Assembly (NCBI GenBank): GCA_029448655.1
Contig: JACCLO010000014.1
Coordinates: 2,170,001-2,234,000 of the forward strand
Origin: Wolfiporia cocos
Lineage: Eukaryota > Basidiomycota > Agaricomycetes > Polyporales > Phaeolaceae
DNA: 64,000 nt
Direction: 5' to 3'
Part shown: positions 43,895-54,878 of the stretch, piece after piece
How positions within the stretch are numbered: the first letter of the stretch is position 1
Layout of the letters: every line of letters starts with the position of its first letter
Program-made: the position numbers and the translations under genes
The notes under the pieces: model-generated
What the model was told of the DNA's origin: nothing
Databases searched by the model: none
What the model saw: the letters and a program-made list of their open reading frames with translations, nothing else

Positions 43895-45568
43895 TAGTGT
43901 TGTGAGGTCCGGTCCGGTCCGGTCTTTTGCATGTTTTGGGCAGGACCGAGGACCGGGACCAGACTGAGGACCGGTCCCAAGTAGGACCGCGGTCCTATAG
44001 CGGTCCTAGGACCGGTCTGGACCGGTCCAGGACCGATCAAGTGGTTATTGACTTAACTATAGTTTCATATGTCAGAAACTGCAACAAAAGTGTACTTACT
44101 ACTCGATATATACCAGAACATACTAAGTACAGCCCAAAGATTGGCTATGGCACACTGATTCTTGATTTCTGAAAGTAAAATTGTCACAAGCCAATTTCAA
44201 AGCCTAGTAATACACCCTAGGTTGACACCCCATTCACGCCATAAGCATGCTACAGCACTCTATCCGAGCTCAGCTGGAATCCCACGGCAACGCTAGTAGA
44301 AGCCCTCCGTTATACAGGCCACTACGGGCACTAGCAGGCCACCAGCAGTCTAACCCTAAATTCAGTCCAAGTCCCGGCAGCATGAGCCATACGCTGCCTA
44401 GTCCCTGAACCACGGAGTCACGAGTCGACCCCTAGAGCCCAACAGGCTACGATAGCACAACGGTACGCCTTGCGCACACACCCAGGCTAAACCGTCGCCA
44501 TACAATGCGCTATACGCCGACTAGGGGCACGACCTACACTCGCACGTGACCCAGAACACTAAACCTACCACCTCGCGTCCCTACCGCACGGACACTCGCC
44601 ATTACTGGCATAGACACTATACTATACCCCGTACGCACCCTGACCTACGAGTACAACAGGCAGGGATAATACCTCCAGGCTCTGCACGACTGAGAACCCT
44701 ACCAGTCACAGAGCGCTACACCCCGATCGCAGCCGATCACGCTCGATCAACTTACACTATACCCGGCCCGTACTGGCCAACCCCGATCGTGGCAGACCAC
44801 GCCCGATCACGGACTTAGAACCCCGCCATTACCGGCGCACCTACGATCGACGAGAACCACCGATCGAACCCGACCGATTGGCTACACTACTGATCCGCCC
44901 CTTATACGCTACGTCGCCATGGACATCCTCGCATAACCAGCGCTCCGATGCCATTACCGGCCCATAGCTCATAGCCAGTTAGATACCAGTACGTAGAGGC
45001 CTCTGAGCCGCCGTACACAAACATGTACAAATAGATTAGGAGTATATATGCCGGACAGTCTTGAGCGTAAACCTCAGACTTGTCTTGGCCTTTGATGGCT
45101 AGTGGTCCCGGGATCAGGAAGGCGCCTTTGAGCGAGCCCCCTTCCCCCGGTTGAGTGCTAGTTGTTGCTTGTGTCAAAAATTGTATACTGAAGTCAACAC
45201 ACAGAAATGAGACTGCAGTAACTGCACACCTCAAGTTGTATCTGATGAGATCATGTGTTGCATTTTTGTATGTGCCACAATGAGTAGCATATAACTACCG
45301 CTAAGCAGCGCTCTGCCAATAACTGGGTGATATTGAATGCACCATGCATGTACCAATAAGTGCTATTCTACGATAAATTCGGGACCGGTCCAGGACCGGT
45401 CCAGACCGGTCCTTACCGGTCCTGCAAAATCTGACCACTCAGAAGGACCAGGACCAGGACCGTGTCAGGACCAGGACTGGACCGGACCGTTGAATCGGTC
45501 CTAGTCAGTCCGGTCCTGGTCCGGTCCTTGGTCTTGAGCGGTCCTTGAGACCGGACCTCACAACACTA
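43895..45568. mobile_element. hAT-like non-autonomous DNA transposon
   Basis: Terminal inverted repeats TAGTGTTGTGAGGTCCGGTC at 43895 and its complement ending at 45568 are flanked by an exact 8 bp duplication CTGAATAC (43887-43894 and 45569-45576). An 8 bp duplication is the hAT hallmark. Subterminal 150-200 bp at each end are packed with GGTCC/GGACC and CCGGT motifs, like transposase-binding repeats. After subtracting the solo LTR at 44182-45176 the element is about 670 bp and has no transposase, so it needs help in trans. A diverged relative begins at 63713. Confidence 0.9.
44182..45176 (-). mobile_element. Solo LTR inside the hAT-like element
   Basis: 995 bp, starting TGTCACAAGCC and ending TTGTGTCA, flanked by the exact 5 bp duplication AAAAT (44177-44181 and 45177-45181). 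It is the inverted homologue of the solo LTR at 5987-7062. It inserted after the hAT-like element. Confidence 0.9.
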
Positions 45569-45576
45569 CTGAATAC

Positions 45577-45930
45577 ATGTTCCGAAGGGCTGTTCAAGTT
45601 GATTGCAGGTGGCGATATGCCGCACAAGGCTTACTCAGACTGTAGACATTAGATATATTGGTGGAAGGGTGGAAGGGCGGTGCGTGTGCACATAGTAACG
45701 GTGTGTTTAATTGAGTTGACGTACATTATACAAATCAGACGTTCTCAGAGTGTCTGTAGATCGAGGATTACTAACAGACGGTCTGACTCAATTGTACAAC
45801 GGATCGATATACTCCGAACATCCGTAAATCGGAGCGCGCATTCATTGAAACTTGATCTTGTTCTTGTCAAAATTCCAGATTGATTGCATAGCACGGGATC
45901 ATGATGGTGCTATAGCAACAACTAGAGTTT
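45577..45930. other. Spacer, nothing recognised
   Basis: AT-rich sequence between the hAT-like element and the next inverted-repeat element. Confidence 0.5.
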
Positions 45931-46333
45931 CAGTGCCACAGATGCATCTTTAGAGACACCGCAGATGCATCTGGGGCACTCTAAGTCATTGAAATCAGGC
46001 GCCCGTTAGTACCAAAATAAAGCATCGCAAGCCAGGAATCGAACCAGGAACCGCGAGACCTCAGCGAAACAGCGACTGAAACCACTCAGCTAAAGCGGTT
46101 GGTGAGAGGGAGATGTTGTGCAAATATATAGTCAGTAGTCAATATAATAACGGTTGTAATAAAATTTAACATTCTGCTCATATGTCAGTAAGCTCATTAG
46201 GTTGAACTCAGAATGCATCTCTTTATTGATGTATCCCACAACCCATATGTATCTGCAATGAGGTAAGGATGCTGTCATAAATTACCTTCAGGGCAATATG
46301 GAACATTGCACTAAGGTGCGACTTGACAATCAA
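45931..46333. mobile_element. Left half of an inverted-repeat element with tRNA-like sequence
   Basis: Begins CAGTGCCACAGATGCATC. Its first 55 bp (to about 45985) are the inverted complement of 56306-56360 and contain the palindrome AGATGCATCT twice. An outward-pointing tRNA-like sequence follows (46022-46100, minus). The element was split by the old LTR whose target duplication ATCAA lies at 46329-46333. With the right half (56104-56360) it would be about 660 bp. Outer target duplication not found. Confidence 0.7.
46022..46100 (-). other. tRNA-like sequence with A and B boxes
   Basis: On the minus strand TAGCTGAGTGG (46082-46092) matches the A box and GGTTCGATTCC (46035-46045) the B box, about 37 bp apart, with a T-arm-like context. 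The 5' and 3' acceptor sequences do not pair, so it is not a functional tRNA gene by inspection; a tRNA-derived SINE-like head is more likely. Confidence 0.55.
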
Positions 46334-46539
46334 TGTTACGGTTATTTTGATTTTTCGGATATCGACAGAACTCACCACTGGGCGAATACGATACAGGGAC
46401 TTGTTGCACAACCAACCCCCTGGCTACTCGTGAACTCTACTGGGCGTATCTCCAGTTGTACTAGCATGTAGGGCGCGTTTCACTTTTGGCAGATCCAACT
46501 CTGCCACCGTTTCATCTTTATCATCTCGCAGTTGATAGA
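46334..46539 (+). mobile_element. 5' fragment of an older solo LTR of the Gypsy family
   Basis: Starts TGTTACGGTTATTTTG. It is preceded by ATCAA (46329-46333), and the matching 3' fragment at 55587-56098 is followed by ATCAA (56099-56103). The old LTR was split by insertion of the full element at 46540-55586, whose target duplication ATAGA sits at 46535-46539 and 55587-55591. Confidence 0.9.
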
Positions 46540-47247
46540 TGTTACGGTTATTTTGATTTTTTGAATATCTACAGAACTCACCACCGGGCGAATACGATAC
46601 AGGGACTTGTTGCGCAACCAGCCCCCTGGCTACTCGTGATCTTACTGGGCGCATCCCCAGTTGTACTAGTCTGTAGGGCTCGTTTCATCTTTGGCAGATC
46701 CAACTCTGCCACCGTTTCATGTTCATCGTTTACTAGCTGGCAGATGGCGTTCAACCGCCATCATTCCTATCTATCGTCTCAGATATATCACTCCATAACT
46801 ATCAAACGTTTGGGACTATAGCGTAGATAGTATCGGTGGCATCTGGGACAGACTTGACCCCTGAAACCTAGCGTAGTATAAAAACTCGTGTACTTACCGT
46901 CGAGGCTCTTCAGCTCGACCTTGTTGTACAAACAAGAAGTCTTATACTCGTTCTCAAACGTAGGAAACTACGCTCAGTATTTCTCGCTCGAGCAACCGAA
47001 CGACTAAGTCCTCGAAGTGCACACTGACTTCTCGGACTTGGGCGAGTCTTATATTCTATTAAGACTCGCACCCGAACAGATTATATCCTCTAACGCGTAT
47101 TGGATATTATACGATCTCCTAGGAACTTCACCTAGGACTTGAAGGCATCTAACGAGCATTTGCCTTGCATACGGCTATACGCCCACGTGCAGAAGAACGA
47201 TCTATATTCGCGACTCGAATATACGAACGGGTATTCGACCCGTAACA
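46540..47247 (+). repeat. 5' LTR of the Gypsy element
   Basis: 708 bp, TGTTACGG...CCGTAACA. It contains TATAAAA at 46877-46883, a likely core promoter. Near-identical to 54879-55586. Confidence 0.93.
46877..46883 (+). promoter_or_regulatory. TATA box in the 5' LTR
   Basis: TATAAAA about 340 bp into the LTR and 410 bp upstream of the gag start. Conserved in the 3' LTR. Confidence 0.55.
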
Positions 47248-47293
47248 GAAGGTCGAGCTTATCACACCCTCACCTACCACGGTGTAAGGGCAC

Positions 47294-49141
47294 ATGATAT
47301 TTGGACCAGAATTCCCAGCACGACTGATTGAACTCTTGCCCGAGGACATTCAGGGAGTCTACAGACTCAACCAATACGAGTGGACTGACACCATTGGAGC
47401 CTTCCGTAACCGCGGAGGAATTGTTGTCATCCCCAGAGAAGATAGGGCATCGAAGTGGGTACAAGTATACCCCTCCGCAGGAACGACCGCTTGGGAAATA
47501 ACGCGTGAAGCGTTCGAACGATTCGGAGAAATCCCTCCGATGTCAACCACGACGTTGACCGAAAACGAAACCGAAACCATCAACAGAACCTTCGATGCCG
47601 ATGGAAATACGAATCAGCCTTCGGGCGCCACAGGAATGGCAGGAATTGAGCGCATCGGAGATGATGGGAGAAATCCTGGAAACTTTACAGGAACAGATAA
47701 CAGCCAGACCGGAGGACAGGACCCTCCAGGATTTATATCTGCTTTTGCGCAGAGTGGGATTGGGCCTATGGCTGGAGGAACAGACCTCTTTGGAAACCCC
47801 CCACAGAACGCACCCGGAATGGGTAGCGGAGGAAATCCGTCTTGGACTAGCCCAAGCGGAGGAATGGGAACGACAAACCCAGGAACATGGCCTTCAGGCC
47901 TATTTGGACGAACCTCCGCAGGTACAAGCGGAGGAGGACTGGGAGGAAACTTCGAACTCGGAGGAGGGAATCCCCCCCCTCCTGGAGGACTCGGAGGAGG
48001 AACCCCCGCGAACCCCGGAGGAGGAAACCCTGGAGGGAACCCAGGGAACCCCGGAGGAAACCCAGGAAACCCGGGTGGAGGATACCCGGGAGGAGGAGGA
48101 CCCCCAGGAGGGCCTCCACCACCGAATGCGCCGCAGCCCCAACCTCCGGCGCCGAACCCGTACTACCGACCCCCAATGATAAAGATCAATCCCCCAGACG
48201 TATTCGATGGGGAACGATCCGACATGCAGAACTTCATAAACCAGTGCAATTCCTGGTTTACGATGTACGAAACGTCGTTCCAGAACGACGTTCAGAGAGT
48301 GATCTTTATCCTCTCTTATATTTCGAACAAGGGGAAAACGGGCCAATGGAAACAGAATTATCACCGGGTTTATACGAACCCCCAGACGAAACGATTCTTC
48401 CCGCCTAGTCTTGCACAGTTTGATGCAGACTTCCAGAAAGCCTTCGGAGCCATCGAAGAGGTACAAAAGGCGCGGAAGAAAATCCTGGACGTAACCCAGG
48501 ACAAGAAGGACATCGATGATTATATCACCGAGTTCAACAACTTGGCCGGAAAGGCCCAGTACGATTGATACAGCGTGGACGGAAACGCGTTGCTCATAAC
48601 CCTCTTCGAGAAAGGGTTACCTGAACATACAACCCGATACATCATCGGCGTTCGGCCGCTACCAGCGACCATCGATGAATGGCAGTCCGCTGCCTCGTAT
48701 TATGAAAATACATACAAGATATTCTTGAAACGGGACAAACCGTTTGTCAAGAAAAAGGCTTGGCAAGCCTCGAACCAGAATAACGGACGCACTAGTGCCC
48801 CACAGACAACCGCACCGAAAGATCCGAATGCGATGGATGTAGATCGAATGACCACCCAGGAAAGGGACGATCACATCAAGAAGGGAAAATGTTTCACCTG
48901 TCATCAGCCAGGGCATATGTCGCGAGACTGCCCGAAGAGGCCGAGGAAGCCAGCCCGCCCTAGGCGGACTACTCGAAAGACCGAAGAAGAAGAAGCCGAG
49001 CAAGAAGCTCGCATTGAAGAAGTCTCTGAGGAAGAGACTGAATACATCACCGCTAACAGAGCGGTCACAGCAATGAGGGCCCTGAAAGCCAAGAACCCCG
49101 AGCTCCTAGCAAGGCTTGTAGAAGAACAGGATTTTGCCTAA
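47294..49141 (+). pseudogene. gag: gag of the Gypsy element (one internal TGA)
   Basis: From ATG 47294 the frame is open to TGA 48566-48568 (after GKAQYD), continues in the same frame at YSVDGNALLITLFEKGLPEH and stops at TAA 49139-49141. The N-terminal domain is followed by a glycine/proline/asparagine-rich low-complexity region (about residues 170-290). Next is a retrotransposon gag capsid domain (WFTMYETSFQNDVQRVIFIL, then FDADFQKAFG), then a CCHC zinc knuckle CFTCHQPGHMSRDC and an acidic tail. gag forms the virus-like particle and the knuckle binds RNA. The TGA follows GAT and is one transition away from CGA. Confidence 0.88.
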
Positions 49142-52100
49142 GAGGGAAGCCCACGGTCTTGCCCTCCGAGAAAGCAGCGCATGTAATTACCTCGTTCGAG
49201 AAGAATCGATCTCTCTTCATCCCGGTAATCATGACGCTGGCAAAACCCGTGAAGTGCAATGCACTAATCGACTCAGGAGCAATGTCGAACCTGATCCACA
49301 GCAGAGTGGTAGAAAAATACAAGGTGCCCACACAACCCTTGAAGAACCCGATCATCGTCAAAAATGTTGACGGAACAGAAAACAAAGATGGGCGAATAGA
49401 CCGAGTGTTACGGGTCGAATACCCGTTCGTATATTCGAACCGCGAATATAGATCGTTCTTCTGCACGTAGGCACGTCGCCGTGTGCAAGGCAAATACTCG
49501 TTAGATGCCTTTGGGTCCTAAATGAAGTCCTTAGGAGATCGGTTAATATCCAATACGCGTTAGAGGATATAATCTGTTCAGGTGCGAGTCAAATAGAATA
49601 TAAGACTCGCCTAAGTCCTAGAAGTCAGTGTGCACTTCGAGGACTTAGTCGTTCGGTTGCTCGAGTGAGAAATACTGAGCGTAGTTTCCTACGTTTGAGA
49701 ACAAGTATAAGACTTCTTGTTTGTACAACAAGGTCGAGCTGAAGAGCCTCGACAGTAAGTACATTAGTTTATATACTACGTTGAGTTTCAGGGGTCAAGT
49801 CTGTCCCAGATGCCACCGATACTATCTACGCTATAGTACCAAACGTTTGATAGGTATGTAGTGATATATCTGAGACGATAGATAGGAATGATGGCGGTTG
49901 AACGCCATCTATCAGCTAACAAACGATTAACATGAAACGGTGGCAGAGTTGGATCCGCCAAAGATGAAACGCGCCCTATAGACTAGTACAACTGGGGATG
50001 CGCCCAGTGGAGTCACGAGTAGCCAGGGGAGTTGGTTGCGCAACAAGTCCCTGTATCGTATTCGCCCCGTGGTGAGTTCTGTCGATATTTGAAAAATCAA
50101 AATAACCGTAACACCGAGAAGCCACCATACTACTACGATACCCAAAGACTCAGAAAACGCGAAAAGTCCGATTCCTGGTAGGATCAATTGGAGCAGAGAA
50201 TATGATTCTAGGGTATGGATGGCTAAAAGACGAAAACCCCACAATCGACTGGAAGGACCAAACAGTCGATGTACGATCAATACTAGGGGCAGAAGAAAAG
50301 AAACAAGAAGCCACGATCCGAATGGATACGGTGGAGATGGTAGTCGCCCCAGAAGGGAAAATTCCAACAAGGGGGACCCAAGAAGCTGCGGGGTATGACC
50401 TTTACGCCGCAGAAGAAACCGAGATTCCCGCCGGAGGATGGAAACTCGTCTCCACAGGAGTAAAAATGAAGATCCCGAAAGGATCGTATGGAAGGCTGGC
50501 CGGACGATCAGGCAACACCCTCAGACACGGGTTGGTAGTACAAGCCAGAATCATAGACTCGGACTACCGAGGAGACGTCGGAGCCATCGTCTTCAACTAC
50601 TCAGACAAGGCACATAGAATTATCCCGGGCATGCGAATAGCCCAGATAATTTTCGAACGGCACCTCACCCCCGACATTATAGAGGTCGAGGACCTAGATA
50701 AAACAGAACGAGGGGAGAAAGGGTTTGGATCCACGGACCAGCCAGAAGAAACAGCGCAGCGGCTCTATACTCCCGAGGAGTACGAAGCGATCCGACGCTT
50801 TGCGAAAGATAACCCTAGGATCATAGGAAAGAAAGGAGAGACGCGAAAGAAGTTCCGAACAAAGATACAAATCATCAACGCTGTCAGGAAAGCGTTGACG
50901 AAATCCCAGGAATTCGCGCAGAAGACCCCCGAACCAGAACGAACAATTGAGGAGATGGTCCCGAAACACCTACTGGATTTCGCCAAGGTGTTCAGCAAGG
51001 AGTCCGCAGCAGCGTTCCCCCCGTCGAGACCATGGGACCACGCAATCGAATTAAAACCCGATTTCGTGCCGAAAGACTGCAAAGTCTATGCACTCTCACC
51101 TAAAGAGCAGCAGGCGCTGGACGAATTCTTAAAGGAAAACTTGGCCAAGGGATTCATAGTCCCTTCAAAATCCCCGATGGCGTCACCATTCTTTTTCGTC
51201 CCAAAGAAGGACAGCGGCCTACGACCCTGTCAAGATTATCGATATCTGAACGAAGGGACGATAAAGAACGTCTATCCCTTGCCACTAATCTCAGAGCTCC
51301 TGGAAAAGCTAAAGGGAGCAAAGATCTTCACAAAAATGGACCTTAGAGCAGGATACAACAACGTGCGGATCAAGAAGGGAGACGAATGGAAAGCGGCCTT
51401 CAAAACAAACCGAGGGTTGTACGAGCCCACGGTTATGTTTTTCGGATTGTGCAATGCACCTGGGACCTTTCAGGCAATGATGAACGAAATCCTGAAAGAA
51501 GAAATCCTCGAAGGATGGGTGCTTGTTTATATGGACGACATCCTCATTTTCTCGGAAGACGAGAAAACACACAAGGAACGAGAGCGGCGGATCCTTCAGA
51601 GATTGGTGGATAACCATCTCTTTGTGAAACCTGAAAAATGCGCCTTTGGTGTCGACAGAGTCGAATTTCTGGGACTAGTCATCACCCCAGGAAATATCCA
51701 GATGGACCCAGCGAAACTCAATGGGATTAAGGAGTGGCCGACTCCTCGAAATCTCAAAGAAGTCAGATCCTTCTTAGGATTCGCAAACTTCTATCGGAAA
51801 TTTATCGATCACTACTCTACGCACGCCCGACCCCTGGTAGACCTCACAAAAACGGTCACGGGGACAGGGTTCCAATGGACGGAGAAAGAACAGAAAGCAT
51901 TCGAATTCATGAAGAAAGCATTCACGACGGCACCCGCACTAGGAACACCAGACAAGGAGAAACCGTTCATCCTCGAAACAGACGCATCTCAGTTCGCCAC
52001 AGGAGCAGTACTGAAACAGATAGATGAAACAGGGCGCGAACGGCCAGTGGGATATCTCTCACAGTCCCTGACATCTACAGAACGGAACTATGAAATCTAC

Positions 52101-53802
52101 GATCGCGAACTACTCGGAATAGTCCGAGCCTTAGAAGAATGGCGGCACCTGTTAGAAGGAGCACCGCATCGGATCTTGATCCGAAGTGATCACCAGAACC
52201 TGACGTACTGGAGAAGCGCACAGCGCGTAAATCGGCGACAAGCGAGATGGCATCTATTCCTCTCGCAATTCAACCTGAAGTTACAACACGTCCCCGGAAG
52301 GAAACTAGTCATGGCCGACACACTGTCCAGGTTGTATCACCTAGACGAAAGCAACGAAGACAACGAGGGAATCACCATGATTCCCGATGAACTTGTCGTC
52401 CACGCAATCCAGATCCCGATCATTGATCGAATCAAGAACGCCAATGATCGAGATGAATCTGCGGAACAGGCGATCCGCGCTCTAGGGGGCACAGGCGAAT
52501 TCCCCGCGAGAACCACCGCAGATGAATGGCAACAAACGGATGGAATATTGCTCTACAGGGGCAGGATGTACGTGCCAAGGGACGAGGGCCTTCGACGAGA
52601 CGTCATCGCAAAATACCACGACACGATCCCGGCCGGACACCCTGGGATCTGGGGTACAACAGTACAGGTTAAGACCCACTTTTGGTGGCCTGACATGGGA
52701 ACAATGATAGCGGAATACGTCCGGGGCTGTGCAATCTGTCAACAGATGAAACCTGATAGGAATCCGCTAAAACCCCCTTTGCAACCAATACCAACACGGG
52801 AAGACGCCCTCCCATTCTCACAGTGCTCGGTCGATTTTGTCACCGACCTGCCAAGAGTCGGAAAGTATGGTGATTGTCGACCATGGCCTATCCAAGGCCA
52901 TCTCTCTCACCCCATGCGACAAAACGATCACTAGCGAAGGGGCGGCAGAGATATTTCACCGGAAAATCTACTCGCTATATGGCATCCCCCGAAAGATCAT
53001 TTCAGACAGAGGACCACAGTTTGCATCAAAGCTCTTCAAAGAATTATGCAAGCTGCAGGGAACGGAATCAGCGATGAGCACGGCGTACCATCCACAGACC
53101 GACGGACAGACAGAAAGAATGAATCAACAGATCGAAGTATACCTTCGCATCTATTGCATGAACGATCCTTTCCAGTGGGTGCAACGACTGCCTGACATCG
53201 AATTTGCGCACAACACCAGACGGACCGAAAACCGACCAGCGCCACTTGAAATAATCCTGGGATACATCCCGAGAGGATTCCCAGACTATGACAGAGTAGG
53301 GAACGTCCCGGCAGCTGTCGACAGGATCAAGAAGATCAAAGAGACGCGAAAGATGGCATTCATCGCACATGAATTAGCCCAGAAAAGAATGGCAGGGCGG
53401 TTCCTCAGAGAACTGCCGAAGCTTGAGAAAGGGGATAAGGTCTGGCTCGATGCCAAGAACCTAACGATCCCCTATGAATTGAACAAACTGGCACCAAAAA
53501 GAGAAGGACCCTACGGACCCAATTACTTACGGCCGCCACCTGATGTCATCAAGGGACAAGAAGAATACGAAGTCGAAGCCATCTTGGCTGACAGATGGCA
53601 AAGAAAGAAGCACCAATACTTCGTCAAGTGGAAAGGCTATGCCACGGCCGACAACTCATGGGAAGACGAGGCGAACTTGGAGCATTCCAAGGAGCTGATA
53701 AAAGACTACCACAGGACGAGAGTCAGGACAACCCCGACACTCGAAAACAGGACAGTAATAGTATGTCGACGACTCGCCACCAGCTCCCCCGCCGCACCAT
53801 GA
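49142..53802 (+). pseudogene. pol: pol of the Gypsy element: protease, dUTPase, RT, RNase H, integrase, chromodomain
   Basis: pol lies in the -1 frame relative to gag and overlaps its end. Retropepsin has ALIDSGAMSNLI near 49261. It is interrupted by an inverted solo LTR (49406-50113); removing it with one target copy restores the frame into RFLVGSIGAEN and ILGYGWLKDENP. The dUTPase domain (about 50325-50740) has all five motifs: AGYDLYA, GRLAGRSG, ARIIDSDYRGDVG, RIAQII and RGEKGFGST. RT follows (FTKMDLRAGYNNV; YMDD at 51528-51539), then RNase H (ETDASQFATGAVL, RSDHQNLTYW). Integrase has a zinc finger (H-x4-H type at GHPG, CAICQQ) and D-D-E residues in CSVDFVTDLP, ISDRGPQF and TDGQTERMNQ. A frameshift, probably a deletion of about 11 bp, lies near 52868. 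A C-terminal chromodomain is encoded near 53550-53706 (YEVEAILADRW, YFVKWKGYATADNSWE). Dead copy. Confidence 0.9.
49406..50113 (-). mobile_element. Inverted solo LTR of the same Gypsy family, inside pol
   Basis: 708 bp, starting TGTTACGGGTCG and ending CCGTAACA in plus orientation, the reverse complement of the element's own LTR. It is flanked by the exact duplication CCGAG (49401-49405 and 50114-50118). Its sequence differs from the host LTRs at many more positions than they differ from each other. So either an older family member inserted here, or the host element was copied after the insertion. Confidence 0.93.
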
Positions 53803-54878
53803 CCCCCGGCGATGCAGACCGTCGAGAAGGCCGACCGCGAGGTACGCCACCAAGAAGGTATTCCCCCCAGCATCTGCAGATTAGACACGCCCTCCTCTGG
53901 TACAGGGCCGAGGGACCTTTTGCTGGCTGAGCCGATGGCTGGTCGGCCCTCTTTGACATCGCACAGGACCTCACCCACGTCTACAGCTCGTACCAGAACA
54001 TCACCGAGGACCTCGTCCGAATGGAGGGGCAGATCAGAGCGCAGAGAGAGGGACTCGAGCTACTCACCAACAGACTTATCGACCGACTGGCCGCCACTAC
54101 GACGGCCCGACTACGACACGCACTCAACGACTTTGAGGATCGCGAGCACGTTGCTCCCAGTCGACCCGAATACACACCGCGACCCGCCCGCTTTTTCACC
54201 CCCGACGAACGACGCCGAGTTGCAAGGCCGTTTGATTTTATGGAGAGCGATAGAGTATTATTTCCGTTGCCTACCGAGACTCAGAGGGCCCGCCGAACAG
54301 GAGTTAGAGACCCGACGCCACGTATTTCTGGTATGGGAGGCAACGGGAGACGTGAACCACCTGCACGCCCGACGAGCCCTAGGGCTACCCCAGTGTGACA
54401 GCAAAGAGCGAATAGCACACCGCCTATTCGACGATCTCCTTCAGTGCAGAGTATTACCCGCGAGGAGTTTGAGCGAGGTGCGAGGGAGCACGAACGAGAC
54501 ACCGCCTCCCTACCCACATGGGCCGCGCGAAACCTCCACCGAGCTGCACACCACTGGAGGTACCAACATAACGAATACCTCCGTGATATCCCTTCCCTAC
54601 AGGTACCAGCGAGGCCCTCACCCGAGCAGCCGTGTCGACAGTGTGGTTCCGCTAACCACTGGATCCTTGACTGCCCCGACTATATTTGCAGAACTTGTGG
54701 GCTCAATCAACCAGGTCATTGACAGAATGAATCCCGCCAACACTTCGTATGGCGAACTCCTACGACCCCGTCCCTCAGCGGGAACGGCGACATCTACAAC
54801 GAACAGGACGCCGAGGCACTCTGAAGAGGGGAACTTGGAAAATTCGTCGAGGCCGACGAATGCCTAAGGGGGAGCTGA
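53763..54878 (+). pseudogene. ORF3 of the Gypsy element, with zinc-knuckle motifs
   Basis: Frame from ATG 53763 (MSTTRHQLPRRTMTPGDADR), overlapping the pol end, to a TGA at 54876-54878 immediately before the 3' LTR. It contains an amphipathic coiled-coil-like stretch (MEGQIRAQREGLELLTNRLI). C-terminally it has a CCHC knuckle CRQCGSANHWILDC followed by CRTCGLNQPGH, which looks like a second knuckle missing its last cysteine. Four earlier in-frame stops (53928-53930, 54396-54398, 54720-54722 and about 54813) are all TGA. Such an ORF downstream of the integrase is unusual for Ty3/Gypsy; the role is unknown, but RNA or nucleic-acid binding is suggested. A different frame (53812-54867) is open for 351 codons but is low-complexity; I prefer the frame with knuckles. 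Confidence 0.55.

Noticed and set aside
46022..46100. Functional tRNA gene on the minus strand
   Set aside because: A and B boxes are good, but the acceptor stem does not pair and the D and anticodon arms are not convincing.
53812..54867. 351-codon uninterrupted frame after the pol stop
   Set aside because: It overlaps the frame that carries zinc knuckles and a coiled coil, and its own translation is S/T/P/R-rich without motifs. Kept only as an alternative to ORF3.
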